Origin: Amoeboaphelidium protococcarum
Taxonomy: Eukaryota; Aphelidiomycota; Aphelidea
NCBI GenBank assembly: GCA_023515745.1
Contig: JALECJ010000007.1
Span: 434,001-498,000, forward strand
DNA length: 64,000 bases
Direction: 5' to 3'
In this document: positions 12,052 to 23,900 of the stretch, in pieces
How the letters are laid out: every line of letters begins with the position of its first letter
Position numbering within the stretch: position 1 is the first letter of the stretch
Program-made: the position numbers and the translations under genes
Notes under the pieces: model-generated
Told to the model about the DNA's origin: nothing
Seen by the model: only the letters and a program-made list of their open reading frames with translations
Databases searched by the model: none

Positions 12052-12857
12052 TGGTTGGATGATAGAGTCTTAAATTAATTCGTCGTCTATGTCTGCTGGT
12101 TGATTGGCCAAGTTTTGACATATCAATCGTAAATAAGTTTGAATATATTATACAGTGGTGGATTGCGTTATTTTCTTTTACAACAAAGAGTTGCGTGCCA
12201 CCTACCGGTATTATTTAGTCTGTATGACAGCATAGATCTTTTTTATGATATTCATCAAGCAGGGCCTGTCTTAAACAAATATAAAGAGCACATATCCACT
12301 TGTTGGTATGTCCAATAGTATTTAAATAGCCAGCTCAATTTTTACAACTGCGGTTGAGTCAAATTTAGTACTCAAAAGTCCAATTCAAAAATGTGGGACA
12401 TTTGTCCCAGTTGGCCAAACGCGATGTGAGACATTTGTCCCACTTTCAATTGAGTGTATGAAACAGTTGATTAAGAGCACATCTAGACTAGTTCTACATA
12501 AACATTCAAATCTATTTGGATACTCAAAGTTTCATATTAGTTGGACAATATTTAGCACCCGAACACTCAATACAGAAAGTGTTGGGACAGAACCGTAGTC
12601 CCTTCCTCGCAAAGCACAGGGGCATCTAGCTTTCAATTTGAAGTACGCGATCCCACTTTAAATATTTATATTCGAACAATTTTTTTTATAAAAAGGGTAA
12701 GGATTTTGCTAGTTAAAGTGTTCAATTTCAAAAATTTTGGGTACGCGGTGAGTTTCTCTGCTTACAGCTAGATACGCCATTGGGATAAACTCACTTAAGC
12801 CAAAAAAATGCAAAAACGTCGTGATAAGGATAAACGTAATTTTTATATATCATAAAG
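12052..12857. other. Large intergenic region with short palindromic repeats
   Basis: No supported gene in about 800 nt. It separates the array from a block of minus-strand genes. It contains the 19-nt near-identical palindromic repeats at 12391-12442 and several dispersed ACTCAA-type words. No tRNA-like or snRNA-like structure was recognised. Confidence 0.6.
12391..12442. repeat. Two copies of a 19-nt near-palindromic repeat
   Basis: ATGTGGGACATTTGTCCCA (12391-12409) and ATGTGAGACATTTGTCCCA (12424-12442) differ at one base. Each holds inverted arms around a TT centre (TGGGACA-TT-TGTCCCA in the first). The flanks (caattcaaaa before, ctttcaattgag after) are also partly inverted, so a larger imperfect hairpin is possible. 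This could be a transcription factor site pair or the remnant of a small inverted-repeat element. Confidence 0.6.
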
Positions 12858-13817
12858 TCATTGATGTAGCTGCTGCTACTGCTATTGTGATGGCGATTGC
12901 ATGAGCGAATTCAATAAGGCGCCAATGTTCAATCCTCCTTATTATGGACCGGTTGGAGTAGGTGTGATACCAATATACAGCTACCCAATCTTACTCTTCA
13001 TCTACTTGTAATCCTTAATTACGCCTTCAACTTGCGGGTACTTGACATCCAACAGCTTGAAGATGTTAACAACATTGTACTTTATCGCAATTAAAAGCAT
13101 CTCTCCGTAGTTGAGACAGAAATCAGCATCGCCATAGACGCTCACCGACAATCCTTTATCTAGAATAACTTTCGCATCCTAGGAGATATCGGCGTGTTAT
13201 GTCAATTACTTCCAGAATTACTCTGCCATCAGCTGATTACTATTAGACAGCATAGTCAGGAGTATCTGTAGAGCTGTTGAATACTAATCTGAGGCATCAG
13301 ACGCAATCTTGGCCAACACAGCACAACTTTATTCATTTCCTTAGACCAACTACTGGATCGCTCTTTAATATTCTTATTCATTATAAAGCATCTCACCATA
13401 CAGGTGATATAGTAAAGCATCTCCATTAATAAGGACGTCGTTCTAGCTGGCACTCCGCTTGATCATCTGGCGCATAAACTCATCGCGTCCCAACTTGTCA
13501 GCATCACTCTACTTACCGCTCGATCTCAAGCACTTGGTGTAAGCATCCATAATCGATACCGCGGTATCAATATACATAGCACACACCTTCACTTTGGCAT
13601 CGCCAAGAGTTTTCACGTACAAGTCGGCTAGGTCAGCTCCACTACCAATCTGACCGGCATCCAGTAAACGTATCGCTCCATCACTTGTCAGCTACAGCGC
13701 ATCCTACCATTTCTTCTACCGCTTCAATCTATTATACACAGTTCTATACTGCTAGTGAGCTTCATAATAGTTGCCCTCGCTGAACGAAGCATTCACTTTT
13801 TCTAATATCTTTTCCAT
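12858..13817 (-). CDS. GET4: GET4/TRC35, tail-anchored protein targeting factor
   Basis: A 319-residue alpha-helical repeat protein. With GET5 it hands tail-anchored membrane proteins from SGT2 to GET3 for ER insertion. The N-terminus is diagnostic: MEKILEKVNASFSEGNYYEA, then HQQYRTVYNRL, and AGQIGSGADLADLYVKTL, matching the EGNYYEAHQ and GQIGSGADLA signatures of human and yeast GET4. Length agrees with the family (about 310-330). The C-terminus carries a six-Gln run encoded by a mix of CAA, TAG and CAG just before the TGA stop. No intron. It lies 171 nt downstream of GMP synthase on the same strand. Confidence 0.9.
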
Positions 13818-13988
13818 CTTATTTATTTTTTTAAACTAGGTGTTGAATATTTGAAGACTGAAAGATCGAGCGGCTAATCAGGAAAAGAGCCTTAAGGTGA
13901 TAGATATCTACGACTTTCAAACTACGTAAGAACCAAAATGAAAAGTCTAAAACTAACAGAAATGACTAAAGATTTAATATTTAAGTAT

Positions 13989-15590
13989 TCATTCCCATTC
14001 AATGGTGGCTGGGGGTTTACTGCTGACATCGTAGACGACACGGTTCACTCCCTTCACTTCATTGATTATACGACCAGATACGCGCTTCAGAAAGTCATAC
14101 GGCATCTCGAACCAGTCAGCGGTCATAAAGTCTACGCTTTCCACAGCACGCAGAGCTACCACTTGCTCATAAGTACGAGAGTCGCCCATCACACCGACAC
14201 TTTTGACAGGCAGGAGTACGGCAAACGCTTGAGCAATCTTCTAGTAAAGGCCAGCCGATTTCAACTCTGTGATGTAGATATCATCAACCTAGCGCAAAAT
14301 TTCCAACTACTACTCATTTACTTCACCCAGAATTCTGATGGCCAGAGCTGGTCCAGGGAACGGATGTCTCCATACCAAATCCTTGTCAATGCCCAGAACT
14401 TGACCCAACTGGCGAACCTCATCCTTGAACAACTCCCTTAAAGGCTCAATCAGCTTCAACTTCATATCAGCCAGCAGACCACCAACATTGTGATGCGTCT
14501 TGATAGTTGCACTTGGTCCTTTGAAAGATATAGACTCAATCACGTCTGGATACAGTGTACCCTGTAGTAAATACTCATACTATCCGCCCTTCCTAGTGGC
14601 GAGCGATGCCTCTCTGGTTAATCTCTCAGCCTCCTCTTCAAATACATGGATAAAAGTATTGCCAATAATCTTTCGCTTCTACTCTGGATCAGTGACACCC
14701 TTCAAAAGTCCGAGGAACCGACTACTAGCATCCACTACATTCAAATTGATGCCCAACTTATCACCAAGGAGTGATTTCACCAGCTGCGCCTCATTCAATC
14801 GCATCAATCCATTATCAACCAGAATGGCATGGAACCTATCCCCAATAGCCTGCTTCATCAGAGCTGCAGCCACAGTAGAATCCACACCACCACTCACAGC
14901 ACCGATGACTTGAGCCTCATTGCCCACGATGGCGCGGATCCTCTCAATCTCCTTATCAATGAATGAGCCCATAGACCAATCGGCTTTGACTTTGCACACT
15001 CCAATAACAAAATTGCGCAATAGATCAACACCTCGCGGAGTATGTGTCACCTCTGGATGGAACTGAATACCATAAATCTATTTCTGCTGCGAGTAAACTG
15101 CTGTCATTGGAGATGTCAAAGTGTGCGCAACAGTCTGGAATCCAGCCGGCAGTTCGCTCAATTAATCTCCATGGCTCATCCAAACCTTCAACACATTATC
15201 GCCAAATCCATCGAATAGTGGACATTTGTGATCCACCACCAAGTTAACAGTCGCGTGCCCATACTCGCGATGCTAACAAGCAGCGACTTTACCGCCCAAA
15301 TGCCACGCAATCTCCTACAAACCATAGCATATACCAAGGATAGGGACGCCCAACTCCCATATGGCAGGATCAACATGCGGCGCCTCAGGATCATACACAG
15401 AGTACGGACCACCAGATAGAATTATACCAGCAGGCTTAAAATCCAATTCAGACACCTTCTAAGTGCATGCAGCAAACTCACAATACACGCCCAGCTCTCT
15501 CACTCTTCGCGTAATCAAATGTGAGTACTACGATCCAAAATCCAAGATGAGAATAGTATCAAACACCTAATGCAACTTATCACTTGTCAT
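13989..15590 (-). CDS. GUA1: GMP synthase (glutamine-hydrolysing)
   Basis: A 533-residue enzyme converting XMP, ATP and glutamine to GMP, the last step of guanine nucleotide synthesis. The N-terminal class I glutamine amidotransferase domain shows [20 protein letters not shown], the nucleophile motif ILGICYGLQ near residue 88, and the HPEV His/Glu pair. The ATP pyrophosphatase domain has the P-loop SGGVDST near residue 233. The C-terminal dimerisation domain contains [16 protein letters not shown] and ends [18 protein letters not shown]. Size matches bacterial and fungal enzymes rather than the longer animal form. The Q of RQLGQVLG is CAG, and other Gln residues are TAG/TAA. Start chosen as the ATG giving [20 protein letters not shown]. 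Confidence 0.95.
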
Positions 15591-15989
15591 ACTGAAATGT
15601 TGTATACGAACGTAGGCTATAGTCAACCGACAAGTAAATAGATGATCAACGTGAATATCAGCTTATGAACGAACAGAAAGAGTCAAACGCGAACAATGGG
15701 CTAAAGGAGAGAGAGAGACTAACGATCGGCATTGATTGAGGCGAGATGATCTCTGTCGACTCAAAAAACTGTATAAAATGCATGCTTTCTATCGAATGAC
15801 AGAAGAATCAAATTGTTTATCTAAATGTAACAATAAATAAGGTGCTTTCTATATGTAAAAGTGAGTCAGTAATAGCCATACTGGGGCATCATGGCAGTTC
15901 CGTGTTAAGTTTGAAGCGTGTTCTGACAACACCAAGATAAAATTTTCCCGGATTATAAGGGGACAAATACAGACAAAATGAAGCTATAT
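15591..15989. other. Intergenic region between GMP synthase start and LSM4 end
   Basis: No gene recognised. It holds the 5' flank of GMP synthase and the 3' flank of LSM4. An AGAGAGAGAG purine run lies near 15710, and the word TGCTTTCTAT occurs twice (near 15782 and 15843). Confidence 0.5.
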
Positions 15990-16684
15990 TCATTAATTGT
16001 TACTATTATGTGCACCTCTGCCACCTCGCCTCTGTCCAGTTGTTGACCGGCCACGTCCACCACGCCCCGGTCCTCTGACAAAATTACCAGCCTGAACGCG
16101 TTTCTAAAAGTCTCTCGCCTTATCAACAATCTACACGTATCACGTTACACCACATAGCACACGCTCGCATTACTCAACTCTAAACACACACGCACAACCA
16201 ACCAACTCGAATAACACGATCGAACGTTTCACTCGAGCTAGTTGCCGCGTCAGTTTAAAGAGCGAGATAGAGCGTTATAATACTAAGAAGTTATTCATCA
16301 ATGATTCTGCAAACTACACTACCAATCTTACCTCGTCTCCAACACGGATGTATTTCACCGATGTTCCTCTTATTATAATCTCATCCAACTTCCAAAATTG
16401 ATCACCATCCTACTCACACTCACACACATGATTATAGCATATTAATTCATACTCTAAAGTAAATAAAATATCATTCTTACTGCTGAAGTGCAAATGGCGT
16501 CTTTTAATATTACATTCATCCACGAGTCGGTAGAGTCTAAAGTTCCATTATACGTCTCGCCATTCTTCAATTCAACCAGCTACATTCAACTCAATATCTA
16601 TTGATTGATTCTTTAATTACTACCACTAAATATACTTACAATCGAGCTGCCACGAGCAGCCATCATTAAAGAGTTTGGAATCAT
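15990..16684 (-). CDS. LSM4: U6 snRNA-associated Sm-like protein LSm4 (four exons)
   Basis: A 120-residue LSm4 subunit of the Lsm1-7 and Lsm2-8 rings, which act in mRNA decay and U6 snRNP. Exons on the minus strand: 16640-16684, 16481-16579, 16332-16409 and 15990-16130, giving exactly 121 codons with stop. Sm1 motif [20 protein letters not shown] continues [12 protein letters not shown]. Sm2 is [14 protein letters not shown]. An RG-rich tail follows ([16 protein letters not shown]), as in other LSm4 proteins. Introns are 60, 71 and 201 nt with GTAAG donors and TAG acceptors. The last sense codon before TGA is TAA (Gln). The third intron is long for this locus. Confidence 0.9.
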
Positions 16685-16936
16685 ATCGATCTATTAAAGA
16701 TGAATTATATAACAGATATCAATTTCCACGACAGAAATGAATATCTCGTCAACTGAATAAAACGCGGGAATTCTCAGCGTGTTCTCGTCAAAAGTCTGCT
16801 GACTGAGAACAACAACGACGACTTGACACGCTTTAGAAGTCGCTCGCTGTAGTTATAGGACTTTAGAAAGGGTTGTGGATAATCGGATCTCTGATCGAAT
16901 TCAATTGCTTGATGTCTCGTTGTATTACTGTTATAA

Positions 16937-17764
16937 ATGACATTTTTTGATAAGTTGTAACTAGACTCTGAGCACTAGAGGAAATTCTAACCAATCTTGG
17001 TGTATTTTGGTGATCTGGATCCAGAATCTGTATTGGAAGATGAAGATCTTGTCGATGATTTAGTGAATATGGCTGCACCTAAAGATAAAGTTGTAATGTC
17101 AGTATTTGTAAAGCAAGTTTTACGCCCTCAAATTATGTCTATGAAGGACTCTTAATCTGTAGCTAATAGTACGCGTTTCACCACGCAAAAGTATTTCAGA
17201 AACGGTGTACTCCGTCTTTGCAATGGTGCACTATGTTCCTCTGCTTATCCAAGTTTAGGTAAACCCACCTGCAATGATCTGGGTGAATTAATTAAAACTA
17301 TGGTTCCCAAAGGCTAACCGATTAAGCAATTAGATCTGTCATGTAATACGCTAATGTCCTGCGATGTTAAGATCATTAGAGAGACGATAGAAAAGTGTGA
17401 CGCGTATTTTAGTGATCGTTTTGTACTGCAATTAAGACGCAATTAGATTCAAGGCGTCGGTGTTTATCAGTAAGAAGTACGCGATGAAATTATCAACTTG
17501 GTCAATATGAGTAAACTGGTATTCTTAGAGTTGGCAGGTAACTAGTTTTGTACTGTGGACTGTAAAGACTTTTTTCTTCAAATCGCTGTTGATAGTACTT
17601 TGAGTGAGAAGTTGATTTGGATCAGTGATTACAATGTCGCAACTCATGGCTGGCGCATAATGGTTAGTGGCGACTAGGTGGCGGATTAAGTTGAGAAACA
17701 TCACAATCTTTATTACGCGCAATTGGACAGAGCAGGTAATTTTATTGATTATGCCAAGTAATGA
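16937..17764 (+). CDS. Small leucine-rich-repeat-like protein, unknown function
   Basis: A 275-residue protein not recognised as a known orthologue. The N-terminus (MTFFDKLQLDSEHQRKF) leads into an acidic segment (ESVLEDEDLVDDL). Three stretches look like divergent leucine-rich repeats: IKQLDLSCNTL, FVLQLRRNQIQGV and LVFLELAGNQF. No signal peptide or membrane helix. Stop is TAA-TGA with TAA read as Gln. It is divergent from LSM4 across a 252-nt shared upstream region. In-frame TAG/TAA are common and no TGA interrupts, so the gene is credible even though the family is unclear. Confidence 0.65.
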
Positions 17765-17786
17765 ATTTGACATCAATGAAAGCGTT

Positions 17787-17793
17787 TATAAAA
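17787..17793 (+). promoter_or_regulatory. TATA-like box upstream of ELP4
   Basis: TATAAAA about 145 nt upstream of the ELP4 start codon, in the short spacer after the LRR-like gene. Confidence 0.35.
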
Positions 17794-17937
17794 TCGTGTA
17801 AAATTTTAATATTTCAATCGACTGAAAACATCTTGCTCTTCATGTTTAAACAGGAGCGTTTTCGACTTTTCATCATTCTTCTCTCACTTTAATCACACAG
17901 ATTTACAATTGATAGTAGAGAGTTGAATTTAAAAGTA

Positions 17938-19305
17938 ATGAGCGCGTCATAGTTGCCTAGTGGAACAAAATTATCACCTACTAATCAATTATTGCTGACA
18001 TCCACCGGGATATCTGATTTGGATTCTCTGCTAGGAGGTGGTCTACCTGTTGGTAGTGTAATTGCTGTGCATGAAGATGAGACTCATAATGCTCAGTTTG
18101 CACATTGCCTGGTGAGATATTTTCTATCGCAAGGACTGGTTGGGCATAATCATGGAGCGGTGGTATTTAATGGTTCGTATCGCTGTCTCAGTGCTGATGA
18201 TTAGCGTAATAAAGTCGTGTCCGAGTGTTATGGAATATACTCATCGGATGGCGCTACCTCTTAGAGTGTCGCGGCGTCGTCTTCGTAATAATAGAAGCAA
18301 AGTGGTAAAGAGAATGTGCCCAGTAAAATGAAAATAGCTTGGAGATATGAGAATCTAGGCTAAATTAATGGTGATAGTGATGATTAGCAGCAATAGTAGT
18401 AGTAGCAGCATCAGAAAGGGTCCCGTCCGAGAGTATCTGCGTTTACAAAGATTGCACGATCACCTACCGCCGGTAGTGGTAAGACTCTGACTATTGGGGC
18501 AAGATCAGGCGCCAATTCCATTTCGGTCAATAGCCCATAAGCTAAAAGTATTACATCTCAGCCATAATACTGTGCAGTGTTTGACCTCTCTAAAAAGGCA
18601 ACTGTGAATGACGTGGGGGATATCAACAGGATCTAAATCTTGGATCCATTCAATGGTCAAGGCTGTGAAGAAGATCCATATCATCTATTATTGCAGTAGA
18701 TTGCACAGCATCTTTTGACAATGTACCGGGATTAAGATTAAAATCTAATCAATAAATAAAGAGTTGTCAGAATAGCGCTAAATAGTCTTGGTAGTCCATT
18801 ATTTGGTGAGGATTTGGAATTGACGCGTCTTTGTCGATTTCTCGTATCATTAAGAGCTTTGGTTCGGTAGTATCCGGCAGTCTGTATGATTACTCTTCCA
18901 TCTAATGCTTTGTAATGGACATAATCTTTGTTATAACGCGTAAATTACATGGTGGATGCTGTCATCAATGTAACAGCTTATGGCGGTGAAGACTAATCCT
19001 ATTTCTCAAAAGAGTACCATGGCTAGATTCGGTTGTGCAAGTTGTTTAAATTGAACTCTCTTATTGAGCCCAATAGTTACCTGGTGGCCAAGAGAAGCAG
19101 TAGATAGTTGGCTGGAAGTGGTAGTGGTGGCAGTGCACTCAATTCATCAAAGACTAAAGATGACACGTTCCTGTTCAAGTGTCGTCGTCGAAAGCTGTGC
19201 ATTGAGCAGGTACATCTTCCTCCTGAAATTGATGATAATGCATCACGCTCTCAAGGTGCAGCACCTTCACTCACTGACACTTCATCTAAATCTTAAGATT
19301 GGTGA
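17938..19305 (+). CDS. ELP4: Elongator complex protein 4 (PAXNEB-like)
   Basis: A 455-residue subunit of the Elp4-5-6 hexamer of Elongator, which supports modification of wobble uridines in tRNA. The N-terminal GISDLDSLLGGGLPVGSVIA corresponds to the ELP4 signature, a RecA-like fold with a degenerate P-loop. Further core segments are VFDLSKKA, PYHLLLQQIAQHL, VVRIALNSLGSPLFGED, VCMITLPSNAL and ESCALS-like C-terminal strands (FKCRRRKLCIEQVHLPPEID). Compared with yeast ELP4 it carries low-complexity insertions: a Ser/Gln block near residue 110-125 and an eight-residue polyGln tract around residue 145, written mostly with TAG. No intron. Elongator acts on tRNAs, which is of interest in an organism with a rewired code. 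Confidence 0.88.
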
Positions 19306-19395
19306 ATGAATTTAACTTTTTATATACTTGTTATAGATTGAAATGTTTTTAGATCTTGAATCTTCTCACGCAATCTTCTTTACAGTAGTTGCTCT

Positions 19396-19402
19396 TATAA
19401 AA
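19396..19402 (+). promoter_or_regulatory. TATA-like box upstream of glycine C-acetyltransferase
   Basis: TATAAAA about 54 nt before the start codon at 19456, in the 150-nt spacer after ELP4. Confidence 0.35.
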
Positions 19403-19455
19403 CGATCTTTTAGTGATTATCGCTGAGATTACAGTAGTTAAATCACAACGGTAAT

Positions 19456-20862
19456 ATGAGTTTAAAGTAAATTTTGGGAAAGTAGTTGCAATAATTAAGG
19501 AGCGATGGATTGTACAAGAGTGAAAGGATTATTGCCAGTCCTCAATCTGCCAGAGTCAGACTTGCTCAACAATAGTCCAATGCCTCTAGCGATGTTCACT
19601 TTAACGTTGATGGTCGCCGCGTTCTGAACATGTGCGCCAACAATTACTGTAAGGCTTATATTTACAATTTCGAATACTTAACTTCATAAAGAGAGTATCC
19701 ATTCTAAAAATGTTCTATTTTTTATATGTGTGTAGTGGGTTTGAGTAATCATCGACATGTTTTAGAGAAATCTCGCCAGGCTTTGGATGAATTTGGCGCG
19801 GGACTGTCATCAGTGAGGTACGCTCAAACTCTCTAAATCTATACTTCTTATGCATTATCTGAGTGTAGATTCATATGTGGTACTTAGACTATTCATAAGT
19901 AGTTAGAGTAGAAGCTTACTTAATTCCATGGGACTAGCGACACTATTCTATACCCGTCTTGCTTTGATGCGAATGCTGGCCTGTTTGAAGCTATATTGAC
20001 TGCTGATGACGCGGTGCTATCTGATGAGCTGAACCATGCCAGTATTATTGATGGCATACGCTTGTGTAAAGCGAAAAGGTATCGCTACAAGAATAGAGAT
20101 GTACAGGACCTGGAGAGATAGTTACAGCAGGCCACTGAGGATGGTAGTAGAGTCAAGTTGATTGCCACGGATGGAGTATTCTCAATGGACGGCACCGTTG
20201 CTCCTCTGCCTGAAATAGTTCAACTGGCCAAGAAGTATAAAGCTTTGGTGTTCATTGATGAATGTCATGCCACGGGCTTCTATGGTCAGAATGGTCGCGG
20301 TACTGCCGAGTATTTTAATTTAAAGACTGGCGGTGGGGAGGATGCGGATGTGCACATCATAAATAGTACTCTTGGAAAGGCACTTGGTGGTGCGATGGGT
20401 GGATACACCACTTCATCATTACCGGAAATTGTTGACATTTTGAGATAGAAGGCTAGACCGTATCTGTTTTCTAATTCTCTGGCGCCAGCTGTCGTGGGAA
20501 GTGCATTAGGTGCTCTGGATGTTGTAACAGGTCACGAAGGTGCAGATTTGCGCTAGAAGTTAATGTCTCAAGTGAAGCATTTTAGAGATTCTTTAAAGAA
20601 GGCTGGATTCCAGTTGGGTGGTTCTGATGTCGAGTTGCATCCCATCTGCCCGGTGATGATTTATGATGCTCAAAAGACGGTTTAAATGGCTGACAAGTTG
20701 TTGTCTAATCACGACATATATGTAATTCCATTCTCATATCCTGTTGTACCTAAAGGAAAGGCTAGGATACGCGTCTAGCTCAGTGCATCTCACACGAAAG
20801 ATGATATTGACTCCGCTATTGAGAGCTTTATTCAAGTGGGTAAAGAGGTGAAAGTTATATGA
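19456..20862 (+). CDS. GCAT: Glycine C-acetyltransferase (2-amino-3-ketobutyrate CoA ligase)
   Basis: A 422-residue PLP enzyme of the alpha-oxoamine synthase family. It cleaves 2-amino-3-oxobutanoate with CoA to glycine and acetyl-CoA in threonine breakdown, usually in mitochondria. Exons 19456-19648, 19736-19817 and 19869-20862 (introns 87 and 51 nt, both ending GTGTAG) give an exact frame. Motifs: MCANNYLGLSNH spanning intron 1, [15 protein letters not shown] spanning intron 2, [42 protein letters not shown], and the PLP lysine in [17 protein letters not shown] near residue 260. The Q of CGTQ is TAG. Similarity to Kbl/GCAT is clearer than to ALAS or serine palmitoyltransferase. No obvious long mitochondrial presequence is visible in MSLKQILGKQLQQLRSDGLY. 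Confidence 0.93.
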
Positions 20863-20972
20863 AAATAGGAACAATAAACGGGATTTAAAATGAATTTATA
20901 CTCTTTTTTTAATTATATTGAAGCACTCATTGTCTTTGAATAACCATATTCTTCAGAACATTCAACTCACAA

Positions 20973-23900
20973 TCACTATTGAGGCATACCAGCCAACTCT
21001 TGAATTGTGGTAGCACCAGCTTTTGGCTCTTTGTCTTCTTCAGCCACCTTTGAGTTTCTCTGCTTCTGACCTTCCAGTGCCAAATCATACAATCTCTTGG
21101 CAGTTGCAGGACCAGTCTAATCAACCAAATCCTTGAAAGAGCCATTCTTCTTCTCCAGCAGAGTAACAGGATCATCCAGCTCCAAGATCTTACCTTGATC
21201 CAAGACTAGCACACGGTCAGAGTCAATGATGGTGTTCAGACGATGAGCAATCGTCAGCACTGTCACATCCTTAAAGTTCTCGCGGATAGCAGTCTGAATG
21301 AGCAGATCAGTCTCGGGACTAACATTGGCAGTAGCTTCGTCAAGCACCAACACCTTGGTCTTTGCAAGAATAGCACGCGCAATACAGAACAGCTGTCTCT
21401 GACCAAGTGAGAAATTCTTACCATTCTCAATGACAATAGTCTCCAGTTTCTCAGGTAACTGGGAGATATTAGCACTCAGGTGAACAGACTCCAGAGCCTT
21501 CCAGATTTCTTCATCAGTAGCATGATTGAAAGGATCCAAATTACTGCGCACTGTACCCTTGAAGAGGACAGGCTCCTGAGGGATGATAGCAATCTTGGTT
21601 CTCAGATCTTCCAAGCCCAGCTCAGAAATGTCCACACCATCAATTGTGATCTTACCCTCACAAGCTTCCACAATACGGAGAAGTGAGATGAGCAGAGTAC
21701 TCTTACCACTACCTGTTCGGCCTACAATACCAATCTTTTCAGTTGGGTAGATATTGAAAGAGATGTTCTTCAATACCTTGACACCGAATTCAGAGTACTT
21801 GAGTCCGATATTCTCAAACTTGATGAGACCCTGTTGTGGCCATTCATCAGCAGGCTTCTTATCAGGGATGTTAGCAGGAGCTTCAGGTGCAACATTATTA
21901 CCGTAATAGTCGATTTGACCCACGGAACTCATCTTACCAATCACTTCACCAATCATACGCACAGACCACTGTAGGAAGACCAGCATCTGCAGAGCGTTAG
22001 ACAAAGCAAGACCAGTGGTGGACGGCATCTCTGGTGTATTACGGAAAAGAACGCAGCAGAGAGCAGTAAAGTAGACGAATAAAGATGACAAAAGATCCAG
22101 ATTCAAAGCAATCCAACTCTTGACAACATTAGTAGCCAGCTAGCCTTCATGATTGTCATCCAACTTGGCAATATTCATGTCGTCAAAACGCTTCTATGCA
22201 TGATAGGCACGGATTGAAAATAAGCCTTCCAGAGTGGAAGTCAAATGAGCATAAATAGGTGGCTTGGTGATAGCTTCCAAAGACTTGGTAGCATTCTCAG
22301 CTGGTGCAGAGTAATAGACAACTAGTGAAGCAATGATACAAAGACCAATAGCTGGGGCCCAGACAAATGGTACAATAGCAGCTGGGAGAATGAGAGCACC
22401 GAGACCCAGAGGAATGTACTGCAGAGCTTGCAACATTGCATCAGGCACAATATCATCAACCAGCAGGAGATGCTTGGAAAACGCGGACAAGATTCTACCG
22501 AGAGGAGTGGAGTCGAAAAAGCTCATAGACGCTCTCATCACACTGTGGAAAAGGGCCTTATGCAATGCAATACTCTTCGCCCTAGTCTGCTTACTAAAGA
22601 AGTATCCACGCAAGAAGACACCAACGGAAAAGAGCACACAAGACGCACCATAGACACCAATATACACCGCATCGGAGAAGCCACCGACACGAGGAACCCA
22701 CAATCTCAACCAATAATCAGATGCAATTCTGACACCATGGACCAGGAAGAAAAAGATGGCAATGTTGTAAAAGGTGAACTATCCCCAAGCAGACTTTGCA
22801 TAAGTGACGAAATCACCAAAGCCAGCCTTATTAGCACTAACATCTTCCTTGACCAATTTACCACGCTCCAGAGCTAGAGCCTCCTCATCGAAATCGCCCT
22901 AAGTCATAGTGAAGATGGACAACTCATTCGCCTAGATCGTTCTGTTGACATCATGATGGAAATTGGCTCCACCACGCAGGACACTTCTCTGATGTTTCTC
23001 GATCAGATTGGACACTGTCTCATCATTCAACTCAACATTCTTGCGGACACTCAACTGGTGGATATCCTGCAGAGATAATTGAGAGTTTGCCTTGTCCTTA
23101 CCACGAGACTTGTCAACTAGGACCTCGAGAGACTTTGGAGCACCCGGCTTTAGAGAAGACTATGCCTTGCTAGGTTTATCTTCATCAGGAATTTCAAAGT
23201 CATCCTGATTCAACACCTCAGCTTCATCATCCACACCTTCAGCTGAAGCTTCAGCAACGTGACTCTGGATGAGACGCTTAAACTCTGAGGATTCCGACAT
23301 GAGACTCTCGTAAGAGCCCTGTGTCTCAATCTCGCCATCTTTCATCATGACGACCCAGTCAAAGTCCTTCAAGTATTGCAGCTAATGCAGAGACACAACC
23401 ATAGTCTTACTCTTGCAGTGCTTCATGAAACATTCGTTGAAAATGTGAGAGCCTACATGCTAATCCACAGCAGATAGAGGATCATCAAGCAAGATAATTT
23501 CACAATCATGATGGATAGCACGAGCCAAATTAACACGCTGACGCTAACCACCAGATAAATTAGCACCACGTTCAGCAATCTCTGTCAAATCACCAGCAAT
23601 CAACAAAGTCAAATCACGCTGAAGAGCACAGACTCTGATAGTCTCCTTGTACTTCTTTTTGTCATACTGCATACCAAACAGAACATTTGATCTCAAAGTG
23701 TCATTCAACAGCCATGGCTCCTAACTAGCATAAGATGTTGTACCATACACTTCCAATTTCTGGCCACCTACCTGACGAATCTCACCAAGCAGAGCAGAGA
23801 TAAGGGAAGACTTACCAGAGCCAACATCACCAATGATAGCCACTTTTTAACCTTTCTTGGCCTTCAAATTAATGTTTTTCAAAGTTGGCTTGTCACCATC

